Positions 29,580 through 41,896 of a stretch of DNA of 64,000 nucleotides are shown piece by piece. The stretch is taken from assembly GCA_012656075.1 (NCBI GenBank), contig JAAKBF010000110.1:124001-188000 (forward strand). Reading direction: 5' to 3'. The notes under the pieces are model-generated. The model saw nothing but the letters and a program-made list of their open reading frames with translations. It was not told the origin of the DNA and did not search any database. Source of the stretch: Phytophthora hibernalis. Lineage: Eukaryota; Oomycota; Peronosporomycetes; Peronosporales; Peronosporaceae. The translations under genes were made by a program, and so were the position numbers. Position 1 is the stretch's first letter; each line of letters begins with the position of its first letter.

Positions 29580-30395
29580 ATGGAAGACTCGAGCGACAAC
29601 ACCGGCAACTCAAACACACAGGGAGAGCTGCCTGTATTGGCGTCGCGCAGCCCTAGACCGAAGAAGACCAAGTCGTCGAAGCGCTTGATATGGTCTAACG
29701 ACATGATCGCCGAGCTGCTCCGTCTCCGCTTTGCGAACGGGGACGTTAAACGCCGGCTGGAGTCTGCGCAGACCAAGACACAGACAGCGCTGGCGTGGCA
29801 GTATTTTGCCAGCGTGCTGTCGGAGTCGGTAGGCGTCGGCATCAAAACTGATCAGGTACGTGACGACCACATCTCTCCCTATATTGTTTTGTGTTCCATG
29901 TAACGTGTTGTATGCCTGTAGGTTTCGCAAAAGTACGGCAAGCTCAAATGCATTTACCGCAAGGAGAAAAGAGAGACCAACATGACGGGCAACTGTGCGC
30001 GTGAGCTGCGCGAAATTGACGATGGTCTTTGGAGTATTTTGCACGATGCCTTTTCAGGAAGAGTTGGTATTAGCGGCGAGGTGCTACTGGACACGCACCT
30101 GGATTTCGAAGACAGTGAAGGCTCGGGGGCGGACCATGGTGCCGGTGGTGCAGTAGCTACATCGACAGACGTGCCAACAACTACTGTTAGTCGCAATAAG
30201 GCTTCGCCCATCGAAACCCTAGCTGGTGCCATGCAGGCTGGTATGGAGGCGATAGCAGCCTCGCTAACTGCGAGTGCTTCGCCGGACAACACAGTTAGCA
30301 GCCTGATGGCTACGCTTCAACTCCAGCACGAGGAAACGCGACAGTTTCAGGCGCTGCAGCTGCAGCTCCTTCAGCAGCTTATTGCTAAGGATTAA
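29580..30395 (+). CDS. Harbinger Myb/SANT-like DNA-binding protein (spliced)
   Basis: Exon 1 is 29580-29855 and exon 2 is 29922-30395, with an intron of 66 bp (GTACGT...CTGTAG, phase 0). The joined product is 249 residues with no lesion. The N-terminal half holds a Myb/SANT-like trihelix (LIWSNDMIAELLRLRF ... VSQKYGKLKCIYRKEK) and a Ser/Gly-rich acidic middle. The C-terminus is Gln-rich (LQLQHEETRQFQALQLQLLQ), likely a coiled coil. In PIF/Harbinger elements this protein helps the transposase reach the nucleus and the element ends. Being intact while its partner is broken, it could still act on other copies. Confidence 0.85.
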
Positions 30396-30476
30396 GCGTA
30401 AGTTCTATCTTGGTGAGTGCCAAGAATAAGAGTAATACTGCTTTTTGCAATGCAACTGTGTTAACATTGCATTAGC

Positions 30477-32062
30477 TTAAGCTACGAAAATGTCGGCTAG
30501 ATCATTTCGTTTTGCTACTCCTAGACGGTGTGAAAACGGTTGCTCACACAGCGCAAGTCCACCATTGTCTTCATGGTGACGCACTTCTGGACGGAGTGGG
30601 TCAGTGCCTATCACAACGTAGCTATCTTGTACAGCCAGGAGCATGTTGTGTAACACCACGCAACTGTGGATTACCTTTCCAATACGCTCTGGCGTCGTCT
30701 GCTTCAGCTTTCCTAGTAAGATTCGGAAGCGATTCTTGAGGCGCCCAAAGGCGCATTCTACAGCAATCCGTGTGCGAGAATGTACCCGGTTGTAGACGCG
30801 CTTTCGCCGGTCGACAATGGCCTCAGACTCTGGGAAAGGGGTCAGCATGTGGCCTCATGTCTTGTAGCCAGCGTCGGCCAGCAAGTGCTTCCCAGGAGGG
30901 ACGAAGTCGGCTAAGCTAGTGCACAGCAAGACACACATTATTATGGGTACTAAATATGTGGAATAACAATAGGCAAAGTAACTTACCGCTTTCGGACACC
31001 AGATCCGTTCCACAAAGACTGGTCGTTATTAGAGCCTGATCGTATCGAAATAGACCTGAAGGCCCCGCGATGGTCGACAACGGCTTGCGCATTTACGGCA
31101 GGAAAGCCTTTGCGGCAATACCAGCCCTCAAATTGATGAGGGCGTGGTATTGCAATAAGCGTTCCATCCACTGCCCCGACCACACCTTCGACATGTCCCC
31201 AATGCATTCCGCTCTGTCTGGTGACAATAGTCCCCATTCACTACCAGGGAGGCTGCAGTCACGACCGTCACCTGCACCTTCGTCTTCCCGGGGGCGCTCA
31301 ACCTGCCGGACATCCCTGGAGTGCTCCACATCACCACGTTCCGCCTCCGGTTCGAGCCCCAAAGCTCCTCGTTGAGAGGCGTCGGAGGCTTCCACCGACT
31401 GCTGGACACGGCACTTCGGGGCATGCCACGAGCAGCTGAGGCCAGACTGTCGTACGGCAGCCGCATCCAGGTCCTTGAACGCGTACAGCAATGGGAGCGG
31501 AGGCTTGTTCAAGGACTTGCGGTCCTGGACACTCGGAGGAGACGTGGCTAGGTTATTGCCGGCGTTGAACTGATACGCTCTCCACTGAGCCTGTTTGTAT
31601 TTACATCCATGGAGGAAATCCCGCCACCACGAAAAAGCCTGCCTCCACCGCCTCCACTTCACTTGGGCCGGGTATTCGTTGATGTATACCACTGCGTGTG
31701 GTCGCGATATCCCCAGCACCGAGGCTGTCGTGTCCATGGTTCCGCCCTGCGCAAAGTACATCATCAGGGTTAAGGCAAACCTCTTTACTAGAGGGCACTT
31801 ACGGTTGGCTGCGGGCTTGTGTTTGTATGCGGCATGTACGTCTCGATAGAGGCGCTAGAACGACGTACGATCACATCGGTTTCTTCTTATGAAACCAATC
31901 AGTGTCAGCAGCGGCCATTGCCTCCTCAAACGTAATGGTAGAGAACGTAGAAACGGTGGAAGGCGCTCGCCTATAACTCCGCTTGTCAATTGTGGCTGCA
32001 TCTAAAGCGGCACCACATGGGCTAAGTATAACCACGGCGATAGCAATAGCTTCAGGCTCCAT
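30477..32062 (-). pseudogene. PIF/Harbinger DDE transposase, interrupted
   Basis: N-terminal part from about 32062 (MEPEAIAIAVV) through a TAG and a frame change near 31880 to RLYRDVHAAYKHKPAANRK and ALTLMMYFAQGGTMDTTASV. The catalytic region has VVGAVDGTLIAIPRP (first Asp). An 84-bp intron (30990-30907, GTAAGT...ACTAG) interrupts after GVRKR. Exon 2 has ADAGYK (second Asp), then an in-frame TGA where a Trp is expected, then TRIAVECAFGRLKNRFRIL (catalytic Glu) and CVVLHNMLL. The segment 31240-31570 does not read as transposase. Inactive as read. Confidence 0.8.
31247..31551 (+). pseudogene. GRAM/PH-like gene fragment inside the Harbinger element
   Basis: A plus-strand frame from 31247 to the TAG at 31549 reads TVTCTFVFPGALNLPDIPGV and then LHITTFRLRFEP, the layout of a GRAM or PH-GRAM domain (G-x-L-x-I-T-x-x-R-L-x-F). 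GC-rich and unlike its surroundings, it occupies the place where transposase coding sequence is missing on the other strand. Likely a captured host-gene piece. The domain call is from motif resemblance only. Confidence 0.4.
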
Positions 32063-32370
32063 GCAGTCGTGCGGAAGCTGTAAAATGAATGGTATTTAAG
32101 ACGCAGACTGCTCTAGCACACGTGTGCTCCAACCAGAACACCTCTGTACACGGAGGCTGAAATGCAGTGTGTCGGAACGCAAAACACAACAAACTGTACT
32201 GTGTACCTATATTATTTAAACCAATAAGATTCAGTCAAATTTTCAGCACAGCACGTGTGTCTGCACTTGAACCAGGGCCTCAATGTATTTTAAGCGTATA
32301 TGGTCGTAGTGAAATGGCGATCACACCTCAATACAAATCTTTAATATTTAGCAGAATTTGTAGGAATAAG

Positions 32371-32404
32371 GTACCAATATTGGTACCAATATTGGTACCA
32401 ATAG
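32371..32404. repeat. Three-copy GGTACCAATATT tandem repeat
   Basis: GGTACCAATATT is repeated nearly three times. From 32280 to 33390 I see no other feature. Short open frames there lack any domain. Confidence 0.85.
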
Positions 32405-33390
32405 CAATACTAGCACAAGATCCCGTACGTTGAGATAGGGATTATCCTGGTAGTGCAACGGGTACGTTGTACGGACAGTCTTATGTGGATTAATTCAAAA
32501 CACAAAAGTAGGTATCGATCCGATACAAAGTTCAAGTGACCAGTCTTATAAATCCGCCAATTTGATTCGGGTCTTGGAAACAATTTGTTTCAAAAGGGTT
32601 TACAGGAAAGCTATAATTGTGTGCTACGTTAGTGACTTGCGCGCTATAATCATTTATGATTGGAATCTGGCGACTTACGTTCGATTAGAATGGGAGATTG
32701 GGTGAATCGTGTAGGATGTATTCGGTAGTTAAATGAGTAGATTGTGGTTGCTCCTGTCATGAATAGTGATGCGACCAAGAGAGATTGGAGTAGGTGCTAC
32801 GTCGAACAGGTATCTTTCACTAGATCAGATGTTCAAGAGCAGGTAGATGAAGAACCTCGTGGAACAGGCGAGCGTTGCCAAGCATGTGGGTCGGGTGACA
32901 GCGACACCTCCTGAGAAATAAACGAGAGTGATGTCGCGCTGGACCCAGTTGTCGACGCTGAGGCGAAACCAAATTTAACCGAGTGAAGACGGAGAAGGCG
33001 GTGGAAGCACCATTAACAACGAGAGAGCAAAACGTGGGTGATGTGTATTCGGGTTTTGACTTGGGCGACACCGACAAATGGCATCAAACCTACGGCCACA
33101 CTCTCATTATTGAGAAATCGTGTCGCTGTGCTCTTGTGCAAGACGGCGAGCAGTGCTCTCAAATGAATTTACAGTGATATGACCCTTTCGTGAACGTAGA
33201 TTATGGTGGCACATGTCCAGTTTGGCGAACGCAACGGGATTACAGTAATACGAATGCTAAATCACTGACCAAGGCTTCAAGACAACGGCTAGCGCGCGAC
33301 AGGATGTGAATCCTGAAGCCGTTTTTTCAGTCCCAACAACCCTGGATCAGTGCGACGATTACCGACCCTGAAAGCATCACGCTAACTGAA

Positions 33391-33867
33391 TTACCATTCC
33401 TTCATCGACAGTCGATGACGAAGCTCTCGATTTATCTCACCGGCTACTGCTCGCGCGCTGGAATCGAACTCGGCTATCACAATAGCGGAATATATGCCCT
33501 TAATAGGGTGAGGTGCTGCTGCGGTATCCGAGCTCGATGGGAGCGAAAATTGCGTTGTGAAATCTGGAAAGGGCAATTCACTCGAGAAACCGCCTGAGCC
33601 CTGACAGATTGAGATGTAGAGACTTGCAACGTGCAGGTCGCTATATATCAATCTATCGTAGGCTTCAAGAACACGGCGTGGCGTTTTAGGGTTCTCGTTG
33701 TGTATTATAAACGGAGTACTACCAGCCCAATCCTCTAGTGTAAACTTTATGTGCAAACGGACAGTCATAGACATTTCTTGAGTAGCGAAAGATATGGAAA
33801 AACAACTAATGAGGTGCTTGTTGTATGACACTTGTGATGTTTGAGGTATTTTGGAAAGTGAATGCAT
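33391..33867 (-). CDS. Hypothetical protein, 158 aa
   Basis: ATG at 33867, stop at 33391. No recognisable domain, no convincing signal peptide. Near-average composition with one Ser/Pro-rich stretch. It ends next to a copia LTR and could be a relic. I do not recognise it. Confidence 0.25.
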   Translation of the reverse strand: MHSLSKIPQTSQVSYNKHLISCFSISFATQEMSMTVRLHIKFTLEDWAGSTPFIIHNENPKTPRRVLEAYDRLIYSDLHVASLYISICQGSGGFSSELPFPDFTTQFSLPSSSDTAAAPHPIKGIYSAIVIAEFDSSARAVAGEINRELRHRLSMKEW

Positions 33868-33889
33868 TTAAAATGAGCGATGTCTTCTC

Positions 33890-34136
33890 GTGCTAGCCGA
33901 TCTAGCCAAAGCTCTACCTACTTATAGATACATGTTTGATCAGCCGACTGTGAGCAGAGGAGCTGCTTGGCACCAGGACTCTTAGCAATCACTCCGGAGC
34001 ACTTCCTTGCATAACCTATCAAGTTGACTTCTGCCGACAGTACGGAATACTGGTTGATCCATGCACACATGTGGTCAGCATGAGTTCAGCATTCCAGAGG
34101 CTGTCACCGACAACAGACAGAAGCAGAACTCCAACA
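33890..34136 (-). repeat. 3' LTR of the copia element
   Basis: On the minus strand the sequence CTTGAGGGGGAG (polypurine tract) is followed by TGTTGGAGTTCTGC at 34136, the classical TG start of an LTR. The exact far end is not fixed. No second copy of this LTR is in the window. Confidence 0.65.
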
Positions 34137-37100
34137 CTCCCCCTCAAGTTGATGGGGAGGTCACACCGCTTGCAGTGACGAGCTTCAGGAACTGCGGCGT
34201 CGCTAATGGCTTCGTCAAGTAATCTGCGAGCTGGCTGACCTATGGAACATGCTCCACAGTAATGTAGCCGGCATCCACATGATCTCGAATGAAATGGAGG
34301 CGCAAATCTTTATTTTCGCTCGTGCCGAGTAGCCGTGGTTGCACGCAATGCTTATTGAGGCTTGGTGAATTTGATAGATCCAGCTGCATGAGCGTCAATT
34401 TCTTCGAGTAGCTGATGTATCCATTCGATCTCTTGCTTTACCATCGCAAGAGCCACATACTCCGCATCAGCAGTAGATAGCGCGACTGACGTTTGGCTTT
34501 TGCTCTTGAAGATCACTGGAGCACCGTCCATGAGTACCAGAAGCCCTGATGTAGAGAGTCTTGTAGCCAAGTCACCGCCACAATTGGCATCGCTGTACGC
34601 AACGATAGACATGCCCTTTGCAGTCCCGCGCTTGAGCAAAACCGATATGGATGCAGTGTCTTTGAGTACACGCACCGCACTTTTCCAATGTGAAGTTTGT
34701 GCCTTTTCCAGGTACTGAGACATGACACTGAGAGAGGCACAGATGTCGCGGCAGGAACCATTGTCGAAGTAGAGAGTGAGCCGATAATGTTTCGGTATGG
34801 ATTATCCGCTGTGAGAGGTGCAGCTCCAGCTACAGCGCGAAAGTCTTGACCGACGACGTTCCGGTTGCAAAAGCAGATGCATTGCTCAGGCCGAATGGAT
34901 CGACCATCCGATCGATAAACGGCGCTTGAGATAGGCGAAGTTCGCCCTTTTCTCGTTTGTAGTCCACCTCTATGCCGAGCACATATCGTCCGTCACCAAG
35001 AGCCTTCATTCTGAAGTGACTCGACAGACATTGCTCAATACAGGGAGCTTCTGCCTCCTTCACGCACCCGACGAGCAAATCATCTACATATAGCAATACA
35101 AACACAAAACCATGTCGTCCTGTTCGTACCAATAGGCAAGTATCGTTGCGGCACTGCTTGAACCCATCTGTAGGACCACAGCACGAATGGTCCTAAACCA
35201 AACGGCTGCCACCTGCTTTAGACTGTACATACTGCGAAGAAGCTGGCCAACCATGCCCGTGTCAGCACGTAAACACAACTGGATAACCATATAGAACGCC
35301 TCGTTGAGATCCCAATTGAGAAAAGATGTTTCCACATCGAATTGCTTGATATAGTAACCAAGACGGTTGCACACCGCGAAGAAGAGGTGCGTCTCATGGT
35401 AATCAATGACAAACGTCTGCATGAAGCCAAGGGCTACAAGGCGAGCCTTGTATGGCACAATCTCACCACGTTCGTTCCTCTTCAGCGCGAAGACCCACTT
35501 ACAACCAATGACTTTCATTCCGGGTGGGCGGCGTACAATATCCCAGATGTGATTGCAAATGTGAGACCGTAGATCAGCACGAATCGCTTGCTTCCACTTC
35601 GCTTCATCCGTGGATTCCACCCTTTCGCGGTACATCACTAGCAACCAAAGCTATCTCGTAACCGTCATCAAGTCTCGGTCGCTTGGGGTAAGATTCACCC
35701 TCGTTGGAAGTATCAGTACCAGGTGTTTCCGCCATAGATAAATCATGTGACGGGATAGAAGCCAAGGCAAGTTGCATATCCGACTCATCGTGACGAGATA
35801 GTGGAAGAGCAAGTGGTTGTCAGCTGGGCAAATCCACACACTGAAGAAACCGCGATACAACGTCGCGTCTATCAACCGGGGTCCGCACGGAGCCTTGGAA
35901 CACCAGTTGACTCTCCCCTCATCCGAGAGTATTTGCAGCATCGCGTCACCTGTGGGTCTAGCCCGCGCAAAGCGTGCAGGGGCCAACTCATCTGGCACAT
36001 TTGTCGAGACCACATCGACGTCCATTGGGGCTGCCTCTTGTGCGTCACCATCCATGTCGACATCATCACTGACAACAAGGTCAGTAGGTTAATAAGGCTA
36101 TGGGCCATTGCCACCGACCGCAAGGTCATCATTCAACACTATGGTGATTGGCGGGTCGTCACGAAGGATCATCGTTTGTACTAACGATCGTCCAGGTTAA
36201 TCGTGCGGGAGGCGTCGAAGTCCCAGACTCTGTAGGCCTTGGCATCGCCTGCATAGCCCAGGTGCATACACTTGTCGGACTTGCTATCCCATTTGCTACG
36301 TTGGTTCTTGCCGATGTGCATGAACACACGGGAACCAACCACGCGAATGTGATCAAGTGCTGGTTGCTTCTTCCAGAAAACTTCAAACGGGGTAACATCG
36401 CTTCGCACCGTGTTCGGGGTGCGGTAGGTGAGATACACAGCCGTTATGTTAATAACGGTTGTAAAAATGCTCCCGCCCATCAACATTTGTCAACTTGTTG
36501 GTAGTAGATCATCGCACGTGCTTGCTCGACAATTGTACGGTTCATCCGTTCTGCAAGCCCATTTTGCTGCGGGGTATAAGGCGTTGTGAAGTGATGTACG
36601 ACACCATTTTTAGCACAAAACTCGATAAAGCGCTTGCATGTGTACTTGCCCCCATTGTCGGCTCGGAGTCAGTCCAGCGTCGCCCCGTATGCGTCTCTGC
36701 AAATGGGCGGTATTCTTCAAAGGCTTTCAGGAATTCAGACTTGGCTTTCAGGAGGTATACTGTGGTGAATCCGGAGAAGTCATCGATAGAGGTGACAACA
36801 AATCGAGCTGCTCCCTTTGATTTCGGGCCATCGACCTCATTAAATCACTGTGCACGACTTCAAGTACGCGTTGTTTCTTTACCTAGCTTCCCGATTGGTG
36901 CGAGAATGGCGCCACAGACATCTTACCGCACGCACATCCTTCGCAAGCACCATCGCGACCTTCGTGCGACGCCAAGTCAGGAACCCCAGCGACTGCATTC
37001 GAGACAGCACGCATGCGAGGCAGCGACAAATGTCCAAGTCGTGCATGCCATACCGCATCATCGACGTGGATCTCAGTCGATGCTGCGATCTCCCCAACTT

Positions 37101-38110
37101 GTCTTTCCTACAACACTAGGATATCCCAAGCACAAATGGCGCCACTTTTGCGCACATGGGACACGACATTTCCCTTGTACTGGATGACGCAACCGTTACT
37201 ATCAAAGAGAACAGTCACCTTCTTCGATGCCAGCGCCGGAATCGAGAACAACTTTCGGTCAGCTAGGTACATACAGTACCTCAGTCATTTTCACCGTAGC
37301 TCCATCACCAGTAGAAACGCGAACTACGCCTACTCCACGGGCAGGTAAGCGATGATCACTTGCCACACGGACATTCAACGTCCCGACTAGCTCCGAGAAC
37401 TCACTGAAGTCGTTACTGTCGTTCGACATATGGGAGCTGGCACCACTATCAAGAATCCACGACGACGTTACTTCGGACGACACGGCGAACGCAAACTCGC
37501 TCCCGTCGTCACCTTCTTCAGCGCTAGGCCACTGATCACGCTTGTGCCTGTACTCTTTATACAATAACACTTCCTGTTGAAAGTACCGCCGCATGTGTGG
37601 CGCTGCGCACCACCTTGACCGTTTTGGTGTCCACGCAATCGTTGACGTCTGCCACCACGCTCCATGCCGCGATCGGATCGGCCACCACGCCCATGACCAT
37701 CATTGACTGATGCCTAAAAACCCGTGTCTTGCTTCTCCTCTTCTGGATAGTCTCGTACTCCCTCGGAAGCATTTCCTTCGCTTCGAGCAGTGTAATGTTG
37801 CCGTGCGCTTCAATCATCTTCACCATCCCGTCATAATCTTGCCGGAGCCTGCCCAGCAATATCAGCAGTCGCTCGTCATTTGCGGCCATGCCACCCACGG
37901 CGGTTAGACGCAAGCATAAATCATCGAATTGCATGAGCTACTGCATCCGGCCGTCACCAGCAGCCATCGCAAACTCGTGGAGCTGCTTGCGCAGCTGTAC
38001 ACGGTTATGCAGGTTCTATTGAACGAAGAACCCGCGGAGAGTTTCCTACGCCTGGATGGCGGATGTCGCCACACGAACCATCGACTGGTAGATAGGCCCG
38101 AATACACTTT
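34136..38110 (-). mobile_element. Ty1/copia retrotransposon, 5'-truncated and degenerate
   Basis: Minus-strand order is that of copia: gag (37934-37557, RLTAVGGMAANDERLLILLG), aspartic protease (37594-37259, SSWILDSGASSHMSND), integrase (about 37190-36181, ending TPFEVFWKKQPALDHIRVVG), reverse transcriptase (35644-35084, WKQAIRADLRSH and IGCKWVFALKRNERGE; 35132-34830, FVFVLLYVDDLLVG), RNase H (34723-34352, SVALSTADAEYVALAM), then the polypurine tract and LTR. Multiple frameshifts occur in integrase and gag. The N-terminus of gag and the 5' LTR are missing. Integrase-before-RT order excludes gypsy. Confidence 0.9.
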
Positions 38111-40413
38111 TTACCAACCTGAATGGTTCTTTTCACAACGAAAGTGGTGCGGTAAGGTTTTCCCCATCCCTCATAGGTGATTACGTAGGTCCTTTCAACC
38201 AAAGTGGGTTTGTCGTAAATCGTTACCAAGCAAAGTGGTTATCGTACAACTGACGATGAAGAGGCAATCTCTCTGAGCCAGAACGAAAGCTTGAAGAACG
38301 ATATAAGGGCATCTGAAAGGTCCATCATGATTTCCCAGCAGTTGGCTACACTAGCGAACGTGTTTGGGTCAAAATGAACACCTTTTTCTTTGTCTGGCAG
38401 CCCCGCAGTCGACCGTGATGTCCATTTAGTCACATGGGGATATGCCAACCATTTGGCTTGGTAAAAATAAATCAGAAAACTACTTTGGGTGAAAATCGCA
38501 TCTTTTCCCCCAATATTAAGTTGCGCGAGGTCTTCCCGCACCACTTTGGTCGTCGTTTTCAAATCTCATTGGATGCCTTTCATAAGGTGGCGCATTTGCC
38601 GGTCGTTGTCTGTACTGTTTGAAAACTGTTAGTTTGAGTATATGTACGTGAACTCCACATTGTGTGGTTCGTACTTGTACATGTTTTGAATGGTTCTTCT
38701 TCCAGCAAAACACGCGCCATTTAATTAGGAGGTTGTGATTGGATAAAATTTCAATCTGGGCGATCAAATTTTGAGCATAACAATCCCAAGAAAAACAGTA
38801 ATGTACATAATCCAACCCACTAAGTGCAAAACCACGGCAAATGTATCTCCATTACAGGAATGTTGCTCTTTTGTCCGTACCGGTATCAAAATCGATGCAT
38901 TCTAATTGTATAGGACTTCATTATGGTGAATTGTGACGGCAACGGAAGCTTCATTAGGTCGTTGTGACGTTAAAACAAAACCGCGACTAAGCAATCAACA
39001 CACGGTTAAAACCGCAAGGACCGGGAGCGCCGTTTAAGAAAATTGCGTTCAAACCGAGTACATATTGACAAAACCCGGCATGATTTGATACCTGTAGGCC
39101 AGCATTGTAGCAGCCATTCATTTAATTTAGTAAAAATTTGATTGGCTTAAATCTTTGATTAATTTTCCCAGTACAAAGCGAATGTGCCACTCTCTTCAGG
39201 CGTATTTTATTGTCGAGGAGATTTGCCGGTCGTTGTCTGTACACCTTTTCAACTTCAAAATGGCAAAAAGAAAATTCAATACGTCATATGGTAAAATCAA
39301 AATGACACCAGGTGACAAATTTGATTTTAAACAAACAAAAGGAATTATGTGCTGCAGATTTTTCAAAGACGCGAGAGTTCTGACACGAGTAAAGAGCTCG
39401 GGACAGAACTTTTCATTAAGGAGCACTTGATGAAGGCAGCCGACCTTCTCTTCCACGAAGCTATAACCATGTATCTTGCGCTCGCTGCAGACCATTAAGT
39501 CTCATGATTTAGCTTTGGACGTGCCAGAAGGCGAGCAAGCAAAATATAAAAATGTTCATCAGTCACTTCTCGGTATCCGACAGTAAATCAGCCCGTTCAG
39601 GGCCTGGCATCGTAGTCTAGGTGGCTTCACAGCTTCTCGCCGCAGCAGTTGAAGATTGACGCTGTAACTAAGGCTGTTGCTGCCATTTGACATCATCCGG
39701 CTGCCTATTAGTAGAGAATCTATACACCAGTTCATCTTGAACGAGACTAGCACTTACGTGATGATCGCGAGAGTCCGGCTGAGAGCCAGAAGGTGTGTTG
39801 GCGATGGCCTTCCGCGCGCGAACTGGCAAAGTTGAAGTGAGCGCGGAAGAGTGAATGTCATTTATCCTATGGCTTCGAAAGCCGTAGGATAAAAGATAAA
39901 ATCGAGCCGGCTATTCTTAGCTACGGCAAAACCTTTCACCTAACCCTACTTGAGTGTGATTGGTAAAAACCCTTCCGTAGGTTCTATAATCTTAAGAAAT
40001 ATTTCGCTGATTGGCTACTGAGAATGAAGTCCTTTGGTACGGTTCGGGCATCCGTACCAAATACTCTTTACTACACTAAGCAAGTGATTCGTTCGCACCC
40101 ATCATGACTTCAACCAAAAATGAAATTGATATTCGCTTTCACATCATTTTAATTTACCTTTTGACGTATTGAATTTTCTTTTGCCATTTTGAAGGTAGTG
40201 GTTTTAATACCAGTACAGTACAGTTAGTGTCTGTCCGAACACTATTTCAACTGTAGGTGAATAGGAAGGACGGGCGCGCAAAAGAGCTAAGCAAAAAGAA
40301 TCGAACTCATGTTCATTTAGCTTTAGCTTAACCTTTTGTCTCCAGGGGTATGGTATGATAAGCCGGCAACATCAGTTGTGAAGTGCTACCACATCGGGCG
40401 AAGGTTGCTTCTT
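38111..40413. other. Region without recognised genes
   Basis: Several weak open frames (for example 38562-38239 minus, 39155-39430 plus) show no known domain. TTTGCCGGTCGTTGTCTGTA occurs at 38593 and 39222. A 50-bp block beginning TTCAAAATGGCAAAA at 39251 is inverted at 40146-40197, so an 0.95-kb inverted-repeat unit may be present. A 15-bp-stem hairpin lies at 39861-39893. Confidence 0.5.
39251..40197. repeat. Inverted-repeat unit, about 50-bp arms
   Basis: 39251-39303 and 40146-40197 are reverse complements with a few differences, both containing GAAAATTCAATACGTCA. This could be a decayed DNA transposon. No target duplication was found. Confidence 0.5.
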
Positions 40414-40677
40414 TTACCAGCCCCAGCCGTAACCACCCCAAGGACCGCCCCAGCCACCTCCCCAGCCCATGCCACCCCAGGGACCACCCCCGCCCCAGTA
40501 CTGCTCCCTCTTCTTCACAGGCTTCCCAGGCTTTGCGGGAGCCGGCTGGGGCGGCTTTGGCTTTGCAGGAGCCGCCTCGACCGGTGTAGCTGCAGCACGC
40601 GGAGCAGGTTGATCGGCAGCAGCAGAAACGCTCGCGACCGCAATCGCAGCGATAACAGCAAACGGAGCGAGCTTCAT
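40414..40677 (-). CDS. GW-rich small secreted peptide, intact divergent copy
   Basis: An 87-residue protein from ATG 40677. Signal peptide (MKLAPFAVIAAIAVASVSAA), then an Ala/Pro-rich spacer extended by extra Lys/Pro units (PKPPQPAPAKPGKPVKK), then a Gly/Trp/Tyr tail ending GGPWGGYGWGW. It differs from the 53.6-kb copy mainly in the spacer and tail repeat number, while leader and terminus are conserved. That points to selection on secretion and on the C-terminal end. Function unknown. The Trp/Gly periodicity suggests surface or membrane association, or self-assembly. Confidence 0.8.
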   Translation of the reverse strand: MKLAPFAVIAAIAVASVSAAADQPAPRAAATPVEAAPAKPKPPQPAPAKPGKPVKKREQYWGGGGPWGGMGWGGGWGGPWGGYGWGW

Positions 40678-41896
40678 CTTGACAATTCGCAGTCGGGTGT
40701 TGCTTGAGTTTTAGTCGAGGCAAATTGAGTTATGGTGAATTCGTCGAAGTCTGTAGTTTATTTTGGAGAACTCGTTGCTTTCTCCCGGAAATCTTCGTCG
40801 TTGATCCTCATGACGAACATTCCGGTCAATAACAAGTTGAAATCTCGACAATTTCCTAATATCTTCGGGTTATTTATGACCAAAACCTGATTTACGATCA
40901 AACCTCAATTCTCTGAAATTTATTTCAGAGCTAAGGTGGTGCGATTGGGGGTGCGATTTCGGGAAAACAAATAAACAAATTTGTTTTCGGTACTATTTCC
41001 AGAATATAACGTCCTGTAGAAACTAATAAATTACCTGCATTTTTGCCTGTGTCGCAATATCCTTTCAATTTTTGTGAAAAGTGTATAATCGGAAGCTATT
41101 CTCTTTGAAAGCGATAAAAAAATGAAAATTTCGGCTGTGTACGAAAAACAGGCGGTCAACTTTATAGTCGATTATCTCGATAACTCTAAATGGTAATTTT
41201 GTTCGCCGCAGTTACACGGAGTATGCTTTACGCGTCCGTTCTCGGCGCATATGCTTGTGCCTCGAAACCATTTCAAATGAGAAACAAATTGAATTTACTG
41301 GAGTTACTGTTATTAAAGTCTGTCAACCCCTTTCTTGCCGTAAATTATCTGTGTTCTTGCCTGAATTTCAGAGCTTCTTCGTGCAACACGTGACTTTGTT
41401 TCGTCAATGCTTTGCGGTTTGGTTTGTGAGAGCAACCTTTGCTGTTGATGCTACATCTTTTCGCTTCCGTCCCCAAACTGTAATACTGTTCTTGGTATTT
41501 TTCTTCACCAGAGCAAGGGTGTGGTTACCGAACGAGCTCCTTATTCTGCCCCCTTCATTTTTTCATTTTGAGGTGGTGGTGGCTGGCCGAAAAACGCGTT
41601 TAAAGCGTAATTCTTTGCTTTGTAAGAAAAGATTTGTCTGCATTTGCCATTAAAACTCGGCGCTTTGACTAACGTCGACTGCGAACAACATGGGGTATAA
41701 CTTTGTTTCAGAAGATTTTGAATATATCAACTGAGAGGCTCGGTTTCAAACCTCTGAACCAAAATATATACATCGTGTTGTCACAGTACCACAATGCAAG
41801 GGATTTTTCACACAATATGTATTACAGATGTTTTTGTAACTCAGTTCACTCTATTTTGATAATGGACGCATTTTCGCGAACGACGGTCATCGTTCG
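40678..41896. other. Intergenic between GW gene and phosphodiesterase gene
   Basis: 40678-40820 is the conserved GW upstream block in reverse. The rest is AT-rich. 41363-41401 repeats, with a few changes, the 40-bp run at 2134-2172 (TTTCAGAGCTTC...CGTGCAAC). No gene seen. Confidence 0.5.

Larger units (their letters stand above)
29370..32279. mobile_element. PIF/Harbinger transposon with TIRs and 3-bp TSD
   Basis: Left end GGCCCTGGTTCAAGTGCAG at 29370 is mirrored at 32243-32279, with about 37 bp similar including a few mismatches. The element is flanked by TCA at 29367-29369 and 32280-32282, a 3-bp target-site duplication of the length expected for PIF/Harbinger. It contains the two hallmark genes, a Myb/SANT-like protein (plus strand) and a DDE_Tnp_4 transposase (minus strand), arranged convergently. 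The element is complete in outline, but the transposase is broken. Confidence 0.85.

Noticed and set aside
32371..32404. CRISPR-like or regulatory array from the GGTACCAATATT repeats
   Set aside because: Direct contiguous short tandem repeat without spacers; ordinary microsatellite.
36495..37187. 230-codon plus-strand frame
   Set aside because: Antisense to the copia integrase region; no domain.
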